Assembly (NCBI GenBank): GCA_964019415.1
Contig: OZ025887.1
Coordinates: 2,570,806-2,634,805 of the forward strand
From: Ianthella basta
Lineage: Eukaryota > Porifera > Demospongiae > Verongiida > Ianthellidae
Direction: 5' to 3'
DNA length: 64,000 nucleotides
Part shown: positions 1 through 22,600 of the stretch, in pieces
Layout: each line of letters starts with the position of its first letter
How positions within the stretch are numbered: the first letter of the stretch is position 1
Position numbers and translations under genes: made by a program
The notes under the pieces: generated by a model
The model's database searches: none
What the model saw: the letters and a program-made list of their open reading frames with translations, nothing else
What the model was told of the DNA's origin: nothing

Positions 1-54
1 TTTGTTATTGCATTGCCCTGCATGGTGCTGCAGCAACCAGTGTGTGCTTTGCAG

Positions 55-2346
55 AGAAAGCAGTCATTACAGCTCCAGTACTGAAAGCAGCCATTCAGCA
101 AATCCTGACTATGTCTCCTCTGCCAGTCATTCTAATGAGGACGGTCAGTAACAAGTCCTCACATCACAGACATGGGGCTTTTACCTAATGTAACTGTTTT
201 GTTTGCAGGTTTTGCAGTCCCTTAGTCTGTATTCTTCCATGCTTGACTTTGTGCTCAAGGTGTTGGAGCAGCTCATTGCCAAGCAGGTCAGCATGCACTC
301 ATAGTAACAACAACAGCTGTGTGTGCACATGCACCAACTAGTCAGTGTGCGACTATGCAGTATGTGTGTGTAACAAATGGCCTTGTGTTTAATTATTCGA
401 ATCGCACTGTTTCACGTTTGATACTGCGTAATTGTAACAATGCTGGGGCAGTTGTACATACAGTACCCTTGCTTTGATCTACAGGATAAAGGCTCAGGCT
501 TTCAATCCATTATTCCATCCATTGTACCTGGCTCAATACCATAATAGCCTGCAAGCAATCTGTTGGCATGGCAGAATCTCATCTAGTGCGCTTGTTTGCA
601 CAGTACATGCTATTATTTACTGTTAGAATACTGTGGACTTGCTGCATAAGGTAATTCACAGATTTCTGTACAACATGTTTAGATTCAAGTACAGTATCAA
701 TGGTTCTAACTGCCATTGTGTGGTACATCTCTGATGGCCTCTCTGCAAGGAGTTGAATCAATGCTTGTCCCCCTTGACTGGACTTGTTACCACTTGAGCA
801 TACGTCACAGTGATATCAAAGTGTTGTCCATTTATCACTTCCCCAAGCATTTGGGGCATTGAAATAGTTTCTTCCAGTACCAACAAAGATATCCTTCTTG
901 CAAATGATGATGTCATGATGACAAAATAGAGACAGTTTAGGTGGTCTTCGCCACATCAAACTACGTAGGTCCCTTTATGCTACAGGTCTTCCTTTTACTA
1001 AACTGGCTTCCCACGTAGACCAACCCTCCATCCCATGTTTATGATGATTGTAGCGACTGTTCTGCCTGTGAGTAGATTGCTTACATTTCTGAAAGGCCAC
1101 TCCTTACACCGTACATGTACATTCCTGTATGTGTCTTGACAATGTGCAGCTGGTGTGCGTATTGTGAGCTATACCCTGAACAGAGTGGTTGCTTGTAGCT
1201 ACAGTATGCTGTAATGTATATATATACACTTGTTCAGTGTGCAGTACTAGTCAGTGACACGTTTTCCCTTCACATTTCAGGTGTGGGAGCATCCAAAGTT
1301 GTGGCAAGGGTTCATTCGATGTTGTGAAGTAAGCAAGAGCGCAGCATCCACCTTGTCATGGTCTGGTAGTGGTACTGCTGGCATCATCACCTTGGGGTCA
1401 TGCCAGTATTACCCTGTGCTATCCACTGCAACTTAACCAAATAAGATGTCACTGCAGTAATGTGTTTAATGTATGTCAGTGAAATAGCTACACAGTGGTG
1501 AGCTCACTACAACTGTAGCTAGCTAGTGGTGGTACCACAAAATGCTTTTTGCAATTCTGTGTCCTTGCTATCCTGCAGGTGACCAAGGCCCACTCCATCC
1601 CTGTGCTCATACAGCTGCCTCAGGAGCAGCTACAGTGCATCATTTCAGTGAGGGTACCAGCCATGACTGTTTGTGGCATGTTTAGCACTTCAACTGTTCA
1701 CTTGTATGTACACTCTTGCACACACACCTCTGGGCAACAGTACTTAGTGATACACGCATACAGTATATAATACATTTGCATGGATTGTGTATTTTACTGC
1801 CATACAGTAGAGCATGGTCATAGTACATACCTACATGTACGTGCAAATCTGTATGTCTTGTCGTTGACTCTGCATCACAGACAAATCAGGCCCTCAAAGT
1901 GGCCCTAGATGCATTTGTTGAAGAGAATTCTCCCTCAGACCCTGACCCCCCCACACACCCTTCACAAGTGAGACAGCAACTAAGCCTACAGTACTGTCAT
2001 TTCACAATTTCTTGTCCAGATTGCCCAATGCGCTCTGCAGTCAGTTATGTGAGTAAAGTACTTGGAACGGCACATGCTCACATGTGTAGTAGCATCAAAC
2101 GACAATCTACTGTAATCACATGCTACCGTTCCGGTGCTTCACTCACGTGATTGAGTGCAGAGGCAAATGCCAAACAGGACTAGAAATGAGTAATATACCA
2201 ACTGCACTAACTTAGTGCAGTACTTGGGAGACTGCTTACATCCACTAACACCAAAGCCCCTCTCCCTAATCCTGTAGGTGTTGGCACAAGCCAGTAATGC
2301 AAGTGAACTAGGTGACATGGATAGTGATGTATTGTCACAAGAGTAG
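55..2346 (+). CDS. SYMPK: Symplekin, C-terminal part (gene starts before the window)
   Basis: Scaffold of the nuclear mRNA 3'-end processing machinery (CPSF and the histone cleavage complex). Exons read as 55-143, 209-286, 1281-1328, 1579-1647, 1881-1967 and 2278-2346, with GT-AG borders; all junctions from exon 55-143 onward fall between codons. The product contains ILMRTVLQSLSLY, then KVLEQLIAKQVWEHPKLWQG and FIRCCEVTKAHSIPVLIQLP, the conserved symplekin C-terminal region (the vertebrate protein has VWxxPKVWEGFIKCC here). After it the protein ends with a short acidic tail, SELGDMDSDVLSQE, before TAG; vertebrate tails are much longer. A possible extra exon at 2020-2048 does not keep frame and was left out. 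AATAAA signals lie near 2876 and 2890. Identity is confident; the internal exon count of the tail is less so. Confidence 0.85.
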
Positions 2347-2584
2347 CAAGTGGTTGAACCCTATACATGCACCATGCAGACCAACTATGAAATGTGGCTG
2401 TGTAAGTATTATGAAGCACTATACATGTACCCTGCAGCATGTGCATGCCTTTGTTTATGAAGTATGTTTTACATACATAAATGAAGTGCTTCCTCAAACA
2501 CACTATGCACACACTATGCATGAACACACACACGCGCGCACGCACACACTTACTAATTATAAGCTGGTTATCACAACTGCGTGC

Positions 2585-2639
2585 CCTAGCTGTATACTAG
2601 CTGTATACTAGCTGTATACTAGCTGTATACTAGCTGTAC
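2585..2639. repeat. Short tandem repeat, 11-bp unit, about five copies
   Basis: The unit CTAGCTGTATA is repeated head to tail just downstream of the symplekin stop codon, in its 3' UTR or flank. No function is evident. Confidence 0.9.
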
Positions 2640-3099
2640 ATGGATAGTGCATCAGTTCATGCACTCTATGCGCAGGGAGAGAACAATATGAAAGCATGCA
2701 GAATATGCCTTTCTAGTGGTATATATATAAATTATTTGTGGCCAATGATGCTCTTAAGACAGCTCTTTAACCAAGAATCAAGCACTGACCTGTCCCAAAC
2801 TGTCAAGCAGGTGTCTGGAATAATACGTACATAGCTACTATAGCTTTCATGTGGTCTTATTGTAAACATAATGTAATAAATATGTGGCTGAATAAATGAC
2901 AACAGATTATTGTGTTTAGTAGTGTACTAGACGTGTTGGTGAAAATACACGATTAAATAATACTTATAATTATAGTTACATTAGTTACCAGCTCACTAAA
3001 GGGTATATATGTACCAAATTAATCTATGCTGTATACATATGGAGCTGGCATCCTTGGCTGCTATAGTGGCTATGGATTACCTGCTACCAGCATCCTTAT

Positions 3100-14069
<10,970 letters not shown>

Positions 14070-14943
14070 TCTCCTCTAGCTATGGCAGATGATCGTGGCA
14101 CACAGACGTTCGGGTACCGACGTTCGTGTGTATAAGGTCAAGGAGTCTGGTAAGGTATTAGACATACCGCACGTTGAGCGTGAAAAGTGGATTAATAATA
14201 TTCATTGACATGCTATGAATAATTCATGGATGAACAATGAATACTGATAAAATGGCTGCAAAGCAGAACATAGATCTATGAGCGGAACGATCTAGCTAGA
14301 GCTTCTATATCACTCAATTTCGTTTGGTGTTTCTTCTATCTACCTGAAGAAAGGATTCTAAGTAAAATCAGTCGGAATCTACTCACATCATGAATACTCA
14401 TGTAGCAAGCTAGATGGCTACTTGTTTGAAGTTGAAGATGGCTAGCTAGCTAGCTAGGGTGCTTCTTGCTAATATACTCAAACATGGCATTCAGTGCATA
14501 AAGAACGCATTTTATGTTGGGATCTTAGTAGCCAGTCTTGCTCCCTGATCCTCAGCAGTGACTACATATATGCAAACTCCACAATCATATCACAGTGAGG
14601 GAATATAGCATGCAGGCCTATAGCATTGGATGGTTTGCACTTACCACTGAGATGTATAATATGTGTGTATACGCATTCCCATTATAATAGTTTGGACTCA
14701 GAGATAGTCCATCTTTACTTTACCTATACAAAGTAGCTACTAGCTCAGCCATCAGTTACTGTTACGCATCACTCATAGCATTATATATTCTGCTATGATC
14801 TGCAGTGATCTATAGTACATGTAGTATGATTCAATGCTTCTGCCTGAGCTAGCTAACTTGTGAGTAAAGCAAGCAAAACACTCCATGTATTGTTCCACTT
14901 TGGTCAAAAGAAACTGTCCCACTTTCCAACCAGCCTATAGGCC
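14070..14943. other. Upstream region of CARM1, no gene seen
   Basis: AT-rich sequence between the CARM1 start codon and the LINE. It must hold the CARM1 promoter and 5' UTR, but I see no clear TATA box. A short (GCTA)n run lies near 14437-14458. Confidence 0.6.
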
Positions 14944-15393
14944 TACATTCAATTCAATTCAATCATTATTAGAGTGCACCGCACCAAATGGTGCTAGGAC
15001 ACAAAGGTCCAATGTAGCACTAACATAAGAACACAAGCATAAAGACTAGTTCAACAGAGGAAGAACAGAACAGAGCTAGGGATGTGGATCAAAAAGCATG
15101 TTACTTAGTAAGCACTTACACACCGAAACGGGCACACCACATAGAGCTAAGACGTTTTAGAATACTAGGATTAGTGCATGATAAAGACAGTATAATGGCA
15201 GTCTGTTCACTATGACTCTGCTCCTTAAATCTGTCACAATGGTTGACTTCTGTCATCAAAGGCTGCCTGAGGTGGTCCACCGTATCAGCCAGTGGCTGAT
15301 GTCATCCACCTCTTGACACTGGCAGTCCTTGCATACTCTCTCCTCCCTGTCCACTCCTTGCCTCCTTCCAACCTCTATCTGAAATGGTGCTGT

Positions 15394-16878
15394 TCACCCT
15401 CTCAACTTCACCAACATTGACCTCTCTTTCTTCCTTTTCACCACTGCACAGCTCGATTCACATTCAAGGTTTACAATTTCTTTCATCTTCCTCAGCTTTG
15501 GTCTCTCCTCCACTTCCTTCATCAGCATACTCTTCACCTTCCTCCATGCAGCACTAGACAACATAGCTCCAATCTCTGAATCAGTAAGGTCCGCAATTGC
15601 ATCTCCTCCCACACTCTGCCACCCAAAGTCACCCACACACTTAGCCATGTTTCCTATCCAGACCCCTTTGCCACACTCCACTGCCTGTCTCGCTATCTTC
15701 TTCAGTATCCTCCCCTCATACAACCTACTAGTCAACCCCTTCAACCAAAACTTCACACAGCGCATCTTTGCCTCCCACACAACTGGTAGTGACTGGATTT
15801 CCAGCAATAAGGACGCCTTGGGGTGAAGTGTGCCCACTCCAAAGAACATTCTGAGAGCACACAGCTGGACTTGCTCAATAGATTCCAAGTGTCTACTGCA
15901 GCCCCATACCTCTGCTCCATACATCATGGTTGACTCCACTAAAGATTCCATTAGCTTCCTGAAAACCGCAACTGTAACCTCACCCATCTCTGCCCGAAAT
16001 CTCTGAAAACAAGCACCCAGAGCTCTTCTCCCTGCCTCTGCTTTGTCCTCCACCATCTCTTTCAGCTCCAGAAACTCATCCACAACATATCCTAAGTACT
16101 TGTATGAAGAGACCATCGGAATTGTCTCTCCATCCAACTTATATGTCACATTGCATCTTTCTGCCTTCTTCTTGCGAATATGCATGATCCCAGACTTAGC
16201 CACATTAATCTTCACTCCCCATTCATTACACCATTCCACCAGTATGTCTAAACTCTTCTTCAAACCCAATGCATCTGAGGCCACCAAGCAAGTGTCATCT
16301 GCAAAAAGCAGACCAGGAATGGTCTCACCACCACATTCCACTCCACACTTCTCCTCCTTCAACTTCTTCACAGCACCGTTGATGTATAACGAGAAGAGCA
16401 GTGGGGATAAGACACATCCCTGTCCTAGACCAGAGTTCACCTCAAAATCTCCACTGACCTGACCTTCCACTTTCACTCTGCACACACTTCCTTCATACAG
16501 AGCCTGTATAAACCGCAGACACCTGCCCTTCACACCCACACTCTGCAGACAAGACCACAGCTTCTCCCAATTCACCTTATCATAGGCCTTAGCAAAGTCA
16601 ATGAATGCTACTAGCATACCGTCAGGTTTCCTCCCCACCTCCGTTTGACCTAATAACACCAGAGACAGTAGTTGGTCCCTGCATCCCCTCCCTTTATAGA
16701 AACCACCCTGTTCTTCTGCTATTAGACCTTTCTCTTCAGCTATACAAGACAGTCTGTTTTCAAGTATCTTGCATAACACCTTGCTGACTAGGGAGGTCAA
16801 AGAAATGCCCCGGAAAGTGTTCACATCACACACTCCCCTTACAAGGGGAGTGTGTGATGTGAACACTTTCCGGGGCAC
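15394..16878 (-). pseudogene. LINE reverse transcriptase domain
   Basis: About 490 codons open. RT motifs in order: FRGISLTSLVSKVLCK; GGFYKGRGCRDQ; AFIDFAKAYDKVNWEKLW; SGLGQGCVLSPLLFSLYING; the catalytic LLFADDTCLVASD; then SYKYLGYVVDE (thumb). The apparent N-terminus (PRKVFTSHTP) comes from the palindromic scar and is not original LINE sequence. Retained open frame suggests the insertion is not very old. Confidence 0.85.
16806..16877. repeat. Near-perfect palindrome, 35-bp arms, 2-nt loop
   Basis: Arms 16806-16840 and 16843-16877 are exact reverse complements separated by AC. The inner part CTCCCCTT-AC-AAGGGGAG is at the centre. The right arm duplicates, in inverted orientation, LINE sequence coding for the residues before FRGISL. 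Confidence 0.95.
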
Positions 16879-16903
16879 TTCATTTCAACACTTCATTTAG
16901 GGC

Positions 16904-17590
16904 TCACAATACTTGCTTCTTAGGTACTGGAACAACAATACTCTCTCTCCACAAAGAAGGCACAATGCCATGCTCCCAACACACATCAAACAGAGCCACC
17001 GATACGTCAAACAGCCTCTCTGTTAGCAGCGTGTCCATCTCTACACTGTCACTCCCATGGGCTGCATTCTTCTTCACTTCATTTAGGGCCCACAATACTT
17101 CCTCTCTTGAGATTAGTTCACAAAGATGCTGACTACACTCTGACCCATTGTCCTCTGTGTTCACCTGCGTGCAACTTGTCTCCTGCCCCTCTTCATCATC
17201 ACCACCCAGGACCTTCGCAAAATGACTCTGCCATACACTCAATGCTTCTTCACCTGATTTTACGGACCCTCTCTCATCAAAGACCTGAAGCAGATTTGAC
17301 CTTGCTTTCTTCAATTTGCTGACATTAATCTTCTTAAGGGCTCTCCAGAACTTCTTAGGGCACTCCAGATCTCTTTCCAACTGTTCACACTCACTCCTTT
17401 GATGGGCCCTCTTAGCTCTTTTCACCACCTTAGAATAAGCTACTCTAGCCTTCAAGTACTCATTCCTCAAGTTCTTCCATTCTATGTTGACCTTCCCCTC
17501 TAACCAGTTCTTCTCCTTCTTATGCATCGTCTTCCTCAAAGCCTTCAGCTCCTTAGTAAACCATATCTGGCGCTGCTTTTGCCACCACAA
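16904..17590 (-). pseudogene. LINE linker between endonuclease and RT
   Basis: A basic, helical region (IWFTKELKALRKTMHKKEKN) ending in GIVPSLWRESIVVPVPKK. That is the typical LINE approach to RT motif 0, normally followed at once by the FRGISL block. Here it is cut off by the rearrangement at 16806-16914. Upstream, 17591-17893 continues the element out of frame. Confidence 0.8.
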
Positions 17591-17893
17591 GCTACTTCCT
17601 TAAGCCCACTCTTCAGCCCCTCCAACAGGTCACTGTATACACCATCCAGCTCACTTTGATCATCATCCAACCTCTTCAGTTGCACAACAATGTTGACAAT
17701 AAAGTCTTCCTGGCCACACATGTAGTACTCTGGTACTACGAACTTCTTCTGGGGTTGTCCTCCTGGACCTTGGTGGGCATGGGAGATACGTCAAGTACCC
17801 CCTCTGCCAGTATGTCCCATAAGAGGACAGAGTGATCAGGTATCCTATACCCTTCTTCATCCTGACACAGCTCCTCCTCACCATTGTGACATT

Positions 17894-19627
17894 AATACAT
17901 TAATACCATTAGAGACTCCTGACATTTTAGGTGTATCTAACTATGTATAAGCAAGTTCCTCACAGTATTGCGAATCCATCTTCTTTCTTCAGGTGGATGG
18001 GGGAGATATCAACATTGAATGATCTGGACTCTTTTGTAGGCCACTTCTATTGATATCCATGATTTATTCATAAATATCATAGCTTGCAATTGTTAATCAA
18101 TACAGGAGCGCATAAACCCCTTCCCTTTTGTTCTCATTACGCGCTCCTGATCAATATCAACGATTCATGCAGTACCACGGCCTACACTGAAGCATTGCTG
18201 TGTCTTGTTATAGCACTGGGCTGCCCTGGCATTAAATGCAGCTGCTGGCCAGATTAGAATATGCCACCTATGCAGGCTCAAGTGTGTCTACGAATATACC
18301 AAAAATGTACATCCAATATCACTGTTTGGTGCATGACCTATTAGTATAGTAAACAACAGTGATAACATTATATAAACGTTATCATATGAAGTGAACAAAT
18401 AATTCTACACAATCAATTTTCTTGCAGAATGAGAGGACTTCAGCACCAGAACATCGCTGAGCTCTTAGACATTCTAACTAAGAGGGTTTTAGCAATCATA
18501 TAGTGGGGAATATGGGTGGGTTATACACTTGGCCATGGCAGTTTGGCAGTTTTTGAAAAATCTACCAAATTTAATTTCCCATCCATATTTCCGGCCATAT
18601 ACAAGGAATGGTGCATACCATAGTCTAGTTTAGGTTGACTCCATTGCATGCAGTCTACACATACATGCACTTGCAGATGATATGAACTTGAGTATTTACA
18701 AAGGCAGGAGGCGTGCTCCAGTGTGGCACTCTCAAAAAACACAACAAAGCAGCTGAATGAATGTGCTTGATGAGGAAGCAAATTAAGGCCAGACATTCAG
18801 AGTGCTAGGAGAAACAGCCAAGGAATTTATAGGAAAGTTGGAAGACACCTTTGCAAGATCACAGGAGACTCCTGCAGTCATGAATACCTGAGATAGCACA
18901 TCTCAATCGCCATGCAGTGGAGAAGTGCAGCAGCAGTCCTTGGCACATTGGAAAGGCTGTGCAGCAGGATTGCTGGGAGCGACTAGCAGGTCAGAATAAG
19001 TGTAGTGCTATTGATTCGTAGCATGTACATTGGCTATAAATCTAAAGAGAGAGCTGAAATTTAATGTATGCTGCTGAAACAGCATGCATATATGAGACCA
19101 GAGCCAATGTTCATCCTTTGATGCCATATTCTGTGACGAATTTGCATGCCAAACGTAATATACGTTACCTGCTAAAAGTTGTGCCTTACAGAGTTTAGAA
19201 AATGTGTGAGGGTGATCATTAATGTTGTAGAAATGAATTATGTTTGCTAATTAACAGTCAGAGTGCATAGGATACACCACAATTACTTACTTACATGCGG
19301 ACCTACATTATAATTAATGATGCTGTCCAAGAAGCTTCTTATACGTACCTAACCTATACGTACCTACCTACCTTGTGGAACTTGCAGTGATCAGGCGAAG
19401 ACATGCAGACTGTCTTAGTGGGTGCTAATAGGTACGTTTACGTTTGAAAGCACTTATTGATCAGAGTTAATGAAAGCACTTGCATGTAATAGAGTTCTAG
19501 TATTTACCAGCTACATGCACCATTCAGTGGTGAAACTATATACAATACAGATTACTGTACAGTGGTGCAAGATTGAGTGCCAGCACTCTTACAGTTCAGC
19601 TCTCGCAAACCTCACTGATGGATGATC
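17894..19627. other. Intergenic region downstream of the Delta-like gene, no gene seen
   Basis: AT-rich DNA. A small inverted pair, CAGGAGCGC near 18104 and GCGCTCCTG near 18141, was noted. The 3' UTR and polyadenylation signal of the Delta-like gene should lie at its right edge. No protein domain recognised. Confidence 0.55.
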
Positions 19628-22600
19628 CTAGTCATTCTCCACTGGGGTTTGGCGAGCTACCCCCTCTCCTGACCCGCTGAATGTACGGTGAAGTGGGCTG
19701 GGCAGATTGTGGTAGTCTGGTGGTGGGGAGACGTTCCTTTCCAGAGTGGGTGCCTCACTGTTGGTGCCATCTTGTAGGGCCAGTGCTCTCAATGCCTCAC
19801 TCACACTGCTGCCGTACTGAGGACGAAGTGTGGGGAAACTGTAGCCTGCGGGCACACTACTGTTAAAGTTTTCTATAACTGAATTTGTGAGATCCTCTTT
19901 GACCTCGTTGTAGAGATTCAATGGATCTTCCTGGGTAGAACCATCTGACTCCAGACCAGGGTAGCTGTTAGCCCAAGCAGCCATGGTACGTTTCTCAGGA
20001 GCGACTTCTTCATCAGCATAAGCAGTGTACTCAACAACGTAGCTGTCCAAACCTACAATGCATGAATGGCATTAACACTTACTTAGTAGTGCTGACACAT
20101 ATAACTGAAGCAAGTATCCCAATGTAGTGATAGGGAACCTTCACAATGAGGAAACAGGATGGGTGACCACTACCAGCCACTAAACTCTACATATTCACCG
20201 CATGAAGTATCAAAGTGTCATGGCTCTGCCTAGCTTGGTATGGCTCGGTCAGACCACTTCCACAACATAGGCAATGTAGGGATTGTGGTATAGAGTGCTG
20301 TGGCTGTGACGTGGGATAGTGAATAAGAGCCATGCATAGTATGTATATCCGTCCAATGCGCATAAGAAAACCTTAGCCACCCCTACACTTTATGACTGTT
20401 ACCTACGCATCCTTTACTGCATATAATTGCGTCAACTGATGTAGTACTCACGCTCCTGGCTTGCATTATACTTCCTGTGGTGCCTTCTGCAGCAGCACAC
20501 ACACAGCAGTAACACACAGACAACCACCACCAGAAAAGGGACTCCTACACCAATTGCCACACCAATTGCACCAATTGGGTCAAGGTCACCGCCTGGGTTT
20601 GATGCTGAGCCTGGAAAGGATAGGTAGAGAGTTATGGTCAACCTCAGCTATGAAAAAGAGTAGAAACATTGTGTTAAAAAGAGCTGTAGTGCACTTAAGA
20701 TGGCTAAAGCTTGTGGCATGTAGTGCTTTATTGCACTAGTGACATCATAGGTCATTAGAAGTGACATTGAACAAGCTCAAAATTTGTCATCAGTTTTAAA
20801 ATGTTTGAGAATCAGTTTCAAAATGTTTGAGAAGTACATTGTAAAAGTATTCAAAGCCATTAGTCACCACCAAGAAACATAATCAATGCCAGAGCCTTTA
20901 TATCCTGCAGCCCAGCCCCAGCTGTTTGGCTCAACACAACCAGGTTCACACAACCAGGTTTGCTACACAAGGGACTGTAGTCTAACTGCATAACCAGACC
21001 GCCATTTTCTCAGATTTCACCAGCCCAAAATGCAGCTAGAAAAAATGCTCACTTGTTTGGTGCAGTAAAGTCAGGAATTTCCATAACATTATGTGTTAAA
21101 TGTTAATGAAACCATCTGAAACTTGTGCTTTGGCTCTTTTGCCACTCCCACAAGTGCAGGTACATATCAGCTAATCCAGCCCTAATATATGTCTTGCCAA
21201 CAGCATACCAACTGTCTGGATGTCTGCTGGACAGCTGTACCAAAATGTAGGCATTAACAGCTGCAGACCATCCCTTAGGCAACAAAACCTGGGCAAAATG
21301 GCGTTTTGACTATGCCAAGGTTACGTATATGCACATATCATACATGCAGTACATAGCATGGGCCAGAGTTGTGTTGTAGTCTCGCATACATATGTACATA
21401 TCCAAACACCTTCTATGCAACCCACCATCTACGACTGTCTCCAAAAACTGGCAGAAGTCCCCAAAGTAGCCTGAGAAACAGCTGCATGTGGCCTGTCCAT
21501 TGCTAACAATGCAAGTGCCATTCTCACATTGATGGTACAAACACGGTGAGCCTGTAGTGATGATGGGACAGATGTAGACAGGTTACAATGCTGCAAGTAC
21601 AGTCTTCGTGCCACAGTATGTAGTTTGGACTGTGCACTAACCGGAACAGTCAGGACGCTGGTTGTCAGATACACTAGGAGGACAATTGCAGTAGTAGCCA
21701 TCACCATAGTCAACACATGTCCCACCATTCTCACAAGGACTGCCAGCACACAAGTCCAGATCAATGCTGCAGTTGTCTCCAGAGTAGCCTACTGTACACA
21801 CGCATGTGTAACTGTTCAACGCATTAACACAGGTGCCTCCGTTCTCACATAGCTGTCCCACACAGTTATCCACCAGGTCCCCACATGTCATCCCAGTGTA
21901 CCCCACTGGGCAGGTGCAGGTGAACTGTCCAATTACACACGTGCCACCATTTTCACAATCATTACTGCAGTCATATGCTGTACAAAGGGAGTTAGGTCAT
22001 TCATTTATAACAGACTGTATTCGTGGTGCCATGACAACACTGGCCTATTGGAAAACCGCATTGTTTACATACCTGTCATGACTGCATGCCTGCTCCTAAA
22101 AATAGAACAGCCCATGCACCCATGAAAGGCATGATATAGAGCTGTGAGTGCTGACATGTTAATACCTGACTCACATGCACTAAACAGCCCCAAAAATCTA
22201 TCTGCAGTAAGGGCCTATGTACCTGTTATGTAATTCTCAAACCCCAGTGGTAAACTGCGTGCTTTACTACATGGCTATACTCAGTCTGCTCTTCTTGACT
22301 CACTTGATTCACAATTTGTGCCATTGTAGCCCAATGGACAGTCACAAGTGTATCTACTATTCCCCAGGTATGTGCAATGACCACCATTCACACAAGGGTT
22401 CTCATTCTCACAGAAGAGACTGTCTGCAGTTACCAGTGAATGAATTGGGCAAGAGGAGACAGATCAACTTGTGGAAGCATTATGCACTCACTGCTCACTT
22501 ACTGTGCTGGCATAGGTCACCGTAGTAGTCCTCAAAGCAGCTGTACACAGACAAGAAAGCCACTAATCACAGACAGTAGCACAAACATCCCAATGAACCA

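Larger units (their letters stand above)
14944..17893 (-). mobile_element. 5'-truncated, decayed non-LTR retrotransposon (LINE 1)
   Basis: Read on the minus strand it runs from the end of an endonuclease domain (YRIPDHSVLLWDI near 17860), through a charged linker, a reverse transcriptase and a C-terminal Cys/His segment (ERVCKDCQCQEVDDISHWL near 15300). It ends in a (TTGAA)n-type tail at 14944-14965. Frameshifts and stops interrupt the 5' part, and a palindromic rearrangement splits linker from RT. It lies between CARM1 and the Delta-like gene. I did not find a convincing target-site duplication. Clade not assigned. Confidence 0.85.

Noticed and set aside
2020..2048. Possible extra symplekin exon
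   Set aside because: Using it shifts the last exon out of the frame that gives the acidic C-terminus; direct joining of 1967 to 2278 keeps phase.
21103..21285. Short minus-strand open frame in a Delta-like intron
   Set aside because: No EGF cysteine pattern or splice match; it lies in a degenerate inverted-repeat element.
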